Origin: Grammothele lineata | Taxonomy: Eukaryota > Basidiomycota > Agaricomycetes > Polyporales > Polyporaceae | Reading direction: 5' to 3' | Assembly (NCBI GenBank): GCA_002150815.3 | Contig: NDFF03000212.1 | Location: 1 to 64,000 of the forward strand | DNA: 64,000 nucleotides | Part shown: positions 56,083 to 64,000 of the stretch, piece after piece | Layout: each line of letters opens with the position of its first letter | Numbering within the stretch: the stretch's first letter is position 1 | The notes under the pieces: model-generated | Told to the model about the DNA's origin: nothing | What the model saw: the letters and a program-made list of their open reading frames with translations, nothing else | The model's database searches: none | Translations under genes and position numbers: made by a program

Positions 56083-56763
56083 TTACTTGGCGAGCGCGTG
56101 CTGCAGCGCCTCGTACACGTCCGCCTCGATGCGGGCCTCTGCCTTGTCCGCCTCCGAGCCGTTACCCGCTACGACCTTCAACGCCTCCTGGAGGTTCAAA
56201 CGGACCGCCTGGTACACGCACATGAATATGGGGAGGGGGAAGACACGAGCGAAGAGGGAACGTACCTCCACGGAGAACTGGTCAAGAGGCGCAGCCTCAA
56301 CGGCGTTGATGGTCAACTTGTTGTTGGGGTGGACAGTCGCGAACCCGCCAGAAACTGGACGTCCGACGAGTATAAATGGGGGCCATTCTAGGAAGGCAAA
56401 AACGGGGAAGACACGCACCGAACCACTTTTTCGACGCGTTGCCGGACTCGACGACCTCGACGACACCGGGGCGCAGAGGCTCGATCGCCGGCGCGTGGTT
56501 GGCGAGGATACCCATATCACCCGTCGCCGCCGCAATGTTCACCTGCACGACGTCCGCGGAGGAGAAGATGGACTAGGAGATTGGGGGACGGGACGCGGTC
56601 AGAAATCCACCTGGGACGAGCGCGGTGCTGGCACACACACCTGGTGGGGGAGAACGAGGGAGAGGCTGATCTTGTCTGCCGCCGCGGCGTAGCCACGGCG
56701 GGCAGCGACAAGGCTCCTTGGTGCTCTCCGAGCAGCAGCGGTAACGAGACGAAGAGCAGACAT
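56083..56763 (-). CDS. ATP16: Mitochondrial ATP synthase F1 delta subunit
   Basis: Four exons on the minus strand starting at 56763. Exon 1 encodes a classic mitochondrial presequence MSALRLVTAAARRAPRSL and then YAAAADKISLSLVLPHQ. Exon 2 begins SIFSSADVVQVNIAAATGDMGILANHAPAIEPLRPGVVEV. Exon 3 has SGGFATVHPNNKLTINAVEA and exon 4 LNLQEALKVVAG...EALQHALAK, with stop at 56083. These match the beta-sandwich plus C-terminal helical hairpin of the F1 delta (bacterial epsilon) subunit in the central stalk of complex V. No anomaly seen. Confidence 0.94.
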
Positions 56764-57185
56764 GTTTTGGTGGGAGCAGGTTGTGCACGACAGCGAGCTC
56801 GACTGTCCGCTCAACTCCCGGCGGGCGATGCCGGGTGCCCAGGATCACGTGCCTCACCCGTCGGAGCGCCCGACCGATGTCGCTCCCGCCGCGCTGGGGG
56901 TGAGGTCAACTCGGTATTCTGTTTGTCGCACCCATGATTCGCCTTTCAATACGCCTTTCAATAGTTCAAACGGGAGTTGTATCGCTCCATAGTGATTTGT
57001 CCAGGTGCCAGGCTTGTGCATCGATTTGGACAACGCACAAAAACATCGACTGAACCCTCGAAATTCCATCTCGTGGTGCGTTATGTTACATTCATGCTAC
57101 GGACAACACGTTCGCAAATACAAGTGTTGATACAACAGTAACCTCATGCTATCCAGCGGAATCACAGCGATGAGAGGGCGACAAG
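56764..57185. other. Intergenic
   Basis: ATP16 promoter and 3' flank of the HSP12-like gene; no gene seen. Confidence 0.45.
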
Positions 57186-57619
57186 TCAGTTGGTGCTGCT
57201 GTTGTTGAAGCCCATAGCGTTGCGAGCCTTGTCGGTAAGAGATTCCTGATAGCAGAAATCGGTACGCGCACTCGACATGCGTATGGAAGTGGGAAGTGAC
57301 ATACCTGATTCTCGTTGGAGTTGCTGCTGAAAGTGTCGGTAGCTTTCTGCCCGAACGACTTCTCGCTCTGCACCAACAGTAAGTTCAACGCCAATACAGC
57401 AGGAGATGTATTTGCTGACCTCGGGTTGCGCAGACGACGCGAACGAGTCGTACGTGCCCTTGATGGAGTCGCCGACCTGCTCAGTGAATGACTTTTGGCT
57501 GTCGGGCTACGGTATACGGGCGCAGAGCTCAGTAAGGCCACAGGGGAGAACAAAGCGCTGCGTACCTTCATAGCCGCACCAGCCTTGTCGGTGAAAGATT
57601 GTCTGCCAGCGTCGGACAT
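57186..57619 (-). CDS. HSP9/HSP12-family stress protein
   Basis: Four short exons join to a protein of about 87 residues: MSDAGRQSFTDKAGAAMK, PDSQKSFTEQVGDSIKGTYDS, SEKSFGQKATDTFSS, ESLTDKARNAMGFNN, stop at 57186. Repeated S-x-T-D/E-K-A-x-x-A units are typical of HSP12/Hsp9 (WH11), small hydrophilic proteins that fold into helices on membranes under stress. One AGGGG stress-response element lies at 57670-57674 just upstream, in line with Msn2/4-type control. Confidence 0.92.
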
Positions 57620-58190
57620 GGTAATTCGTGAATACGAAAGTGGTAGAAGAGAGACGGGTGGTGGTCGAGAGGGGTAAAGGTAAGCGGCGGTGACTGCCCT
57701 CGTTGGCACAAACCCTTCGCCTTTTATCCATCTTCCTCGCGCCCCGTCACGCTGACCATGACGTCGGCGTATATAGGAGCGCGTCAGAATGCAGGCCCAA
57801 GTGGCACAAAACGAAGGCATTTGCGCTTCAGATCGAGAGGTGGTCCTTTGATGACGTATGCGCTCTGGCCGAATCGGGCATCCTCGTCATCACGCCGGAG
57901 TCCATTTGTCCTCGATGGATTACTCGAAATGGGTGCGCGCAATGGTTTCCCTCTACGCCGAAGCCGGTCGTACACGCACGGGGAAAAATAGTATGCACGG
58001 GGACAGGAGCGATGTTCACAAATACGCCTCTGTGACAATTAATGCAGTGAACAGTGGCGGAACCTGTGTGCGTGAGGTTCGTGCTTCCTACTTCTCACTA
58101 ACGATGGTGTCGAAACGCTGATAACAATGATAGGATAAACGACAGACATATACATCTCCTGGCTGGAATGGGGACAGCCCCGAATCGTCT
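57620..58190. other. HSP12-like promoter and intergenic region
   Basis: Contains AGGGG (57670-57674) and a TATATA at about 57769-57774 on the minus-strand side of the HSP12-like gene. No other gene supported. Confidence 0.5.
57670..57674 (+). promoter_or_regulatory. Candidate stress-response element (AGGGG)
   Basis: AGGGG, 51 bp upstream of the HSP12-like ATG; a short motif, suggestive because of its position. Confidence 0.35.
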
Positions 58191-61100
58191 TCATTGCATA
58201 CGAGATGGGTCCTGCGCGGGACTTGGAAGGGGACGACGATACGCAGACTGCGCTGGCAGAAACCCTCCCGGAAGCACCGGATACGTACGCGGAATAGGAG
58301 GCCCTCTGGCGGGTGGTCCTCCGCGCGCAGGCGGAGCCTGAGGGGCTCCTTGGGTCGGCGGAGGCGCGGCGCCTCCCCCTACCTATGTTCACGCGCCAGT
58401 GAGTACGACAATATATCGCATCCCCTTTCCTTCACCGACTTGGAGGGGATCGACGACGCACCTTGCAATTGACCGCCTGCTTCTGTTTGGCGTAGAACGC
58501 GAACAGGTCCGCGATTTGCGCCTCGAGGCCCTGCCGTTCTCGCTGGAGCCGGGTCACTTCTTGCGTCATGAGCATGACCTCCCGCGTGAGCTCCTTCTTG
58601 AACTCTTCCACGTGCACTAGCACGGAGAACGTGAGTACGTATCATGCATGCCACGCGAGGCTCGGTGGGGGAATGCTTGTACTGACCTTGGACATTAATC
58701 GCAGTCGCCTCCTTCATCGCCTCGACGAAACGCAGCCTCTCCCCGCGAATGTCGTTCGAAAGCTCTGCATGTCATTGTCAGAGAACGGTACGCGTAGACA
58801 GACCGCGACGCACGCACCCATAGCCAGCGCCTTTAACATCCTCTCCTGGTCTTGCCTCTGACGGTCGATCATCCCAATCACCGACTCCGTTGCTGTTAAC
58901 CCAACAACATCGATCTCACTGTCAGCGTCCGGCACTCTGAATCGACGACTCAGCGCTCGAAAAGCAAGCACGCACTCATCTGGTTCCTCGCCTCCGCGTT
59001 CCGCCTCATATCCTCCTGCACAGCGGCAATCAAACCCTGCACCGCGACGTGCATGTCCGCGTTGTTCCGCTCTCGCGCCTGGTTCTCTACGAGCAGTCGG
59101 CGGATGTCCGTGAGCAGGCTCCCGCCTTGTGGTGGCTGCTGTGACTCGCCCTCTCCGCCTTCGTCTCCTTCGAGAGCCTCGCTATTCGGAGACGTATCTT
59201 GCGGCTGTAGCTCGGGGATGGGCCCGAGCTCTTTGCAGAGGTGTTGTACCCCTGCCGCGACGCCCTCGATCTGGGACGTGCCGTGCTGGACAAAGGCTTC
59301 GAGCCACTGCGTGCCGCTCTCAACGTCAGCGCGTGCACTTGCCAGGTTGGAAGAACGATACGGGCGAGAGGGGACTTACGGAGTTGAGCTGGTTCAAGTA
59401 ACGGATGCTGTCCGTCTGGTGCTCCATCTGCGTCGCGCGCTGCTCTTCGGCTTCTCTGAGAATAGTGAGTACCTCTTCCAACTAGCCCGTAGGAGTCAAG
59501 ATGAGTACGCTGACGATAAGGATAGGAAGGACACTCACCCCTCCGGCAGGTGCCTGCTCCCCGTCTTGGAGCCCGGCACGTTGCACCAACCTATCCAATT
59601 TCTCGTGCAACTCCGCCATCCCCTTCCCCTCTTCCTTCCCATCTCCGCCATTCGCCCCACGCAACCCCTCCACCACCTCCCGGATCCCCACCAAGTACTC
59701 CCTGACGTCCCCCTTCAAGCTCTCGAATCTCTCCTGCACCGTCGCCGTGTCTGCGCCCTGCGTCTCCGCCAGCCGCCGGAGCTCCCCGAGGACCTCGTCC
59801 ACTTGCGTGCGTATGCAGACGATGTTGGTGCTCTGCGAGGCTGAGCGGTTTTGGAGCGTCTGCACGCCCTCTTTCAGGTCTTCGAGGAGCGGCTTGACCG
59901 AACCGTCTACCACCGCGGTGGGAGAGGAGAGGGCGGAGGACCGCGAAGATGGCGCAGGGGGCGCGAGGTTCGCGAGGACTCTCATCTTCGACGCGGGCGG
60001 GGCAGGTTCGTCGTCGTCCACGGAGTACCTTGACGCCGGAGAAAAGAGCCCACCGTCGGTCGTAGGAAGGCCAGACACACCCCTAGCAGCGGAGGGGTCG
60101 TCGTTGCTCGGCGCCCTCACTGTCACCGTCACCCCCGGCAACCCGTCCACTCCCACTCCCCCAGACCGGAGGAGCCTCGAGCGGAACACCAGCGGCTCGG
60201 GCTCCTCATTCCCGTCCCTCTGCTGGCCCATATATGCGCCTAGGATGGACCCCGTTGAGGATCCCGTCCCGGCACGCTTCATCGCCAGTGGGCTGGACGG
60301 CGTTGTAGGCGTGGAGGAGCGGGGAGACCTGCCATCTGCGCTCCCCGCGCGCTCGATCTGCGCGAGGCGCTGCTTTACTACGGAGCGTTGGTCTAGGTTG
60401 CGGATCGACGGGCTCGGCGCGCGAGAGGCGGGGGTCGACGGGGAGAGGAAGGAAGACCCGCGCGCGGCGCGTACGGACGCGGGTGGCGGTGGGGTGGCTG
60501 GTGCCGGAGGGGCGGGGAGCGCGGAGAGCGCGGACTCGGCGTAGGATTGGGTGCGCTGCTCCAGGCGAGGGCGTTTGGGTGTTGGGGTCGGTTCTATTGC
60601 CGTCTGGGGTACGGGAACGGGAGGGAGGTCGCGGTGCGCGCTGAGCGTGGACAGGTGCGATGGGCGGGAAGGGGCCAGGGAACGTGCGGGCTCGGGAGGC
60701 GGGGTCGTGAGTGTTGAGGCGCGCGTCATTGTCCCGTCTTCGTCTAGCATCGAGCGGACGCTGGAAGACACGGGCGTGCGCGGTCGCTCGTCTTGCATCT
60801 GCAGCACCGCGTCCCTGCAAACCACCGTTGCCTCAGTCAGCGCACTCTTCTCCTTCCCTCGTTCCAAACTCGCGCTCACCATATCGCGCTCACCCACGTC
60901 GCCCTCTCCGTCAAACTCCTCGCCGCGAACCTCTCCCTCGCCCTCCCCTCAAACACCAACTCGAACACCCTCCACTCCGCGTCCCCCGGCACCCCCGCGC
61001 GCTCCTGCTCCGGCAAGTCTCCGCGGGAGAGCGAGCGCACGTCCGCGCACCCCGCGAGCGGCACCAGCCGTGGCGCGGGGTTGCCCCCCGCGGTCGTCCA

Positions 61101-62009
61101 CGAGAGGAGGACATGCGACGCGTGCAGCTGTGCGGTGCAGGGCATCCATACCGGAGGCAGTGAGTTCACGGTCCCAGAGGGCGCTGAAGATGAGGAGGAG
61201 GGGTGTGTGAGGTAGAGGAGCTCGCCTGCTTTCCCGGGGTGCGCAGACAGCGGCGAGAGGCACACGTTTTCTGGTGCGCCTGAGCGGGGAGCGGGGATCT
61301 GTAGGCTCAAGCTCGGTCGCTGGGTCTTGCTGTCCACTGGACCTCCGTTGCCGCCGCCGCCGCCTCCGTCGCTGTCCCCGTCGAGGGAGAGCCGTATAAG
61401 GGGCGCAGCGGCGCGCGTGCGCTCACGTACCTGCTCCTCGATGCTCGGCGCGCGCTCCATCGGGGCCAGACCCGTGGTGTGCTTCGGCTTCTTGAACACC
61501 GCGAGGAAGCTCCGGATCGACTGGCGGATGGGCGAACGCGCCTTGCCCTTCACACCCGGGGTCGCCGGCGGGTCCTTCTCGGTCCCGTTCCCGTTCTGGC
61601 TCGAGTCCTCTCGCCAGAGGAAGGTGTCCATCTCCCGGTCCATGTCGAGCATCCCCCCGCTCCGTCCCCCAGGACCTCTCCTAGCACCGCGCGGGGCGCC
61701 CGAGGCTTTGACTGACGTCGTCCTCGACGCGGAGAAGTTTCCCCCGCCCCTACCCCCGCCCCCGCCCACACCCCCGCGCGCGCCAGCGTCCATCGCCTCG
61801 AACCGCCCTATCAGCTCCTTCGTCGTCCCCCTCCTCCCGAGCGCTGCTCCCCCGAACGTCGACTTTCCCCTCACATCTGCTACCGCGGAGTACGGGTTTG
61901 TGAGCGCGCGCTCGTCGTCGGGCGTTGCGAGCGGCGCGGATTGGGAGGAGGACCCGGCGCGCGTGAGAGGGGGCTCGCGGAAAGGTGGGTAGGGCGAGGT
62001 TGGAGACAT
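58191..62009 (-). CDS. PH-domain protein with coiled coils
   Basis: Minus-strand gene from 62009; exon 1 runs to about 60883 and joins WVSAIW to DAVLQMQDERP across a GTGAGC intron. The N-terminal 230 residues are Gly/Ser/Pro-rich with a basic IRQSIRSFLAVFKK segment. A PH domain follows (about residues 250-385; GELLYLTHP, VLLSW, FELVFEGRARERFAARSLTERATWVSAIW). A long Pro/Ser-rich disordered region spans about 60800-60000. From about 59900 to 58450 several exons encode coiled coils (VDEVLGELRRLAE, LHEKLDRLVQRAG, EEFKKELTREVMLMTQEVTRLQRERQGLE). The last exon is Pro/Gly-rich and ends PSRMQ at 58191. The PH domain suggests membrane phosphoinositide binding and the coiled coils oligomerisation. This domain order is common in basidiomycete proteins without assigned function. 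Confidence 0.82.
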
Positions 62010-62794
62010 GGTGGGCTGAATACTGATGTGGGTGCGTGTGTGTCACAGCGCGCCCTGTGGAGGCACAAGGGCGGGAGCAGGCATGGAGGCTGACTCTGGT
62101 GAGGACCGCGAGGAGGAACTGTGTTGTCAGCCTCAATGGCATATAGGTGCAGTAAGCCTCTATGGTCATTTGAAGATCATGTCATAGGTCGGGACAATTC
62201 GAGACGGACCCGAATCTTGCGCATATACTACCGACGGAGAGGCGGTTGAGGTTGCCGTATGGCCTGCACGTACCCGGCGTCGGACCGCTCAGCGCCTCTC
62301 ATCTTGCTCTCATTGGCCTGTATAGGGATCCACACGTTGTGAGTACTTGTCACTACCGCACTGCAGAGTACGACGTAGCCATAACAACCGCGTATAGAGC
62401 TATTGACCCCTACCGGGAGATTAGATCTGTTTTAGAGATCTTCCGGCGGCGAGGTCGAAACTCAAGTCCAGTATGAGCCGCCACCACCGCCACCGCCACC
62501 AAGGAGTATCTTCCTCATGAATGTATAGCTCGGAGATGAGCTATCTGCGAGCCGTCAATGTTCCGGGACTCGTGATTCTGGCCTGGACGTATGCGCTTAT
62601 TGGTAGAATGGTGGGTGTCGGCCGAAGTGTATGCATATGGTGCGCTCGGATAGGCCTAGTAGTCGTTTGCGATCGAACAGCAGGTTGTACGACCACACCC
62701 AAGATGGGGATCAAGATCAGGATTTTGACTATGGATACAGCGTAGCATACAGTATGATACAATCCATCCACATCCCGTCCATTTCCTTACAGAC
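62010..62794. other. Intergenic
   Basis: PH-protein promoter and BLI-3-like 3' flank. A CCACCG-type microsatellite lies at 62477-62504. No gene supported. Confidence 0.5.
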
Positions 62795-63637
62795 TCACTT
62801 CGACTCAAGTCCCTGCACCAACGCGATCTACGCACATTCCATCATCAGCGTCAATCCTTCTCCTTCCACACGCACGCAAAACCAGCTCACCTCGTCCTTC
62901 GAGATCGTCACCAAGTCCCCCGGGGCCGCGCTCCGCCCGGTGACGGCGCTGACGGCGACGTCGACCGCGCGGCCGACCGCGCCGCGCGTCGCGACCCAGT
63001 AGCGGATCTCGTCGGGGACGACCTCGATGAGCGCCACGCGCGGGTCGTGCTGGTCGCCTTTGTGGATGCCGTCGCCGAGGTCGCCGAACCACGCTGCGGT
63101 CCTGTCGAAAGAGAGGGGAGGGGGTGAGGAAGGGGCTCGGTGTGCATTCTGGGAAGGGGAAGGAGGAGAGGGAGGGAGGGGAGAAGGGGAGGAGACGCAC
63201 ATGGAACTCCAGTGCTTCGCGATCTTGTCCTTATCCTGCGAGACCTTGGCGACGCCGGCGTACGACGCCCAGTTAGTGTTCTTTTCGTCGTAGAAGGACA
63301 CGTTCACGTGCGCGTCGTTCTGGATCTCGTCGAACTTGTCCGACACGCGGTTCGCGATGAAGACGAGCGTCACTTGCGTCGGGGATACCGCTGAGCGTGT
63401 TCGGCGGGCAAGGAAGGAGATGTTGAGTTCGGTGTTTATACGTGGGAACGGGGAGAGGGACTTACGACCGGCGGGGGCCATCGCGCGCGAGTGGAGGGCA
63501 CCGCTCGAGGAGCGCGTAGTGAGCATGCCTGTCTTGACGCTCTTGACGATGCTTTGGAGATTTTGGATCTTCTCCTGGGGCGAGAGGTGGTGGTCCTCTG
63601 CCTTGGCGGTGTATGGGTCGAGTTCCTTGTTCGACAT
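62795..63637 (-). CDS. BLI-3-like pyridoxamine-phosphate-oxidase-fold protein
   Basis: Four exons; ATG at 63637 (MSNKELDPYTAKAEDHHLSP). The split-barrel fold is indicated by TGMLTTRSSSGALHSRAMAP, LVFIANRVSDKFDEI, VNVSFYD, NWASYAGVAKVS, AKHWSSMTAAWFGDLGDG, RVALIEVVPDEIRYWVAT and TISKDE; the last exon restores IALVQGLESK and stops at 62795. These match the general-stress FMN-binding family that includes N. crassa bli-3, a blue-light-induced gene. Probably binds a flavin or F420-like cofactor; the substrate is unknown. About 205 residues, intact. Confidence 0.9.
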
Positions 63638-64000
63638 GGCTATAGCTTTGGAATTGAGAGAGAAATGAAGTCGAGATGGGAGAATCGACGCGTATATATG
63701 CGCTGGGGAGACCTTGGAGAGTGAATTATGGACGACAAAGTTCGGGAGTCTGACGAGCGTTGTGACATCATAGGTCTCCATGCATCGACGCCGCGCGCCT
63801 ACAGGCTACTACCGCCGCTGCTCGTGGCAGCTTACGTCGACCGTGACGGTCGACGTCTCTGCCGGATTCGCAACCGGCGACCTCGAGCTCTCTTGGTCAG
63901 CGTGTTAAGCTTGTGAGTAGAGAGCGAGCTGCGAGCAACGCTCGAGATCGCGTGTCTTGAGTATGACATAGTGCCAGTGAGGAAGCGCAGCTGAGAATAC
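63638..64000. other. 3' edge, no gene supported
   Basis: Promoter region of the BLI-3-like gene and unassigned sequence to the window end. Confidence 0.45.

Noticed and set aside
62477..62504. CCACCG microsatellite as a possible CRISPR-like repeat
   Set aside because: Simple sequence without spacers, and CRISPR arrays are not expected in a fungal nucleus.

Overview
The window is nuclear DNA of a filamentous basidiomycete, most likely an Agaricomycete. The genes carry many short (about 40-75 nt) GT-AG introns with GTGAGT, GTACGT or GTGCGT donors. Coding DNA is GC-rich. Promoters have pyrimidine-rich tracts. The gene set is fungal: HET-domain protein, Beclin/ATG6, HSP9/12, BLI-3-like protein, GtaA-type glutaminase and alkyltransferase-like protein. 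All gene models below were built by eye by joining exons across splice sites; no database search was run.

Layout. 0.7-8.1 kb: an RraA-like aldolase-fold protein, then an 18-exon secreted and membrane-anchored GtaA-type glutaminase. 8.5-22 kb is an accessory, repeat-rich stretch. It holds an intact transposon-like gene of roughly 1,800 codons (Ulp1 protease, zinc fingers, candidate DDE region) with candidate inverted repeats. It also holds a tandem 180-bp repeat, a stop-bearing HET fragment, a small conserved protein of unknown function, a 1.46-kb non-coding element with near-perfect terminal inverted repeats, and a displaced copy of the 3' end of the glutaminase gene. 22.3-24.4 kb: an intact HET-domain gene.

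24.9-63.6 kb is a dense housekeeping block. In order it encodes glutamate-cysteine ligase, ATG6/Beclin, a caspase-fold protein, DNA polymerase kappa, an alkyltransferase-like protein, an MFS sugar transporter, a U1-type zinc-finger splicing protein (WBP4-like), TIM17, a CDCA7-type zinc-finger protein, a SWIM-finger protein (SWS1/ZSWIM7-like), TRM11 tRNA methyltransferase, a very long AlkB-like dioxygenase, the ATP synthase delta subunit, an HSP12-like protein, a PH-domain coiled-coil protein and a BLI-3-like flavin-fold protein.

Themes. Five genome-maintenance or chromatin genes (POLK, ATL, CDCA7-like, SWS1-like, AlkB-like) lie within about 21 kb. Three divergent pairs share short promoters: POLK/ATL with two MluI boxes, TIM17/CDCA7 with a CRE palindrome and two E-boxes, and SWS1/TRM11. 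The most unusual items are the Ulp1-transposase gene with its possible ends, the 1.46-kb TIR element with subterminal motif arrays, the AlkB-like gene with a long low-complexity N-terminus carrying repeated GIKKP motifs, and a GtaA glutaminase with a transmembrane helix and cytosolic tail.
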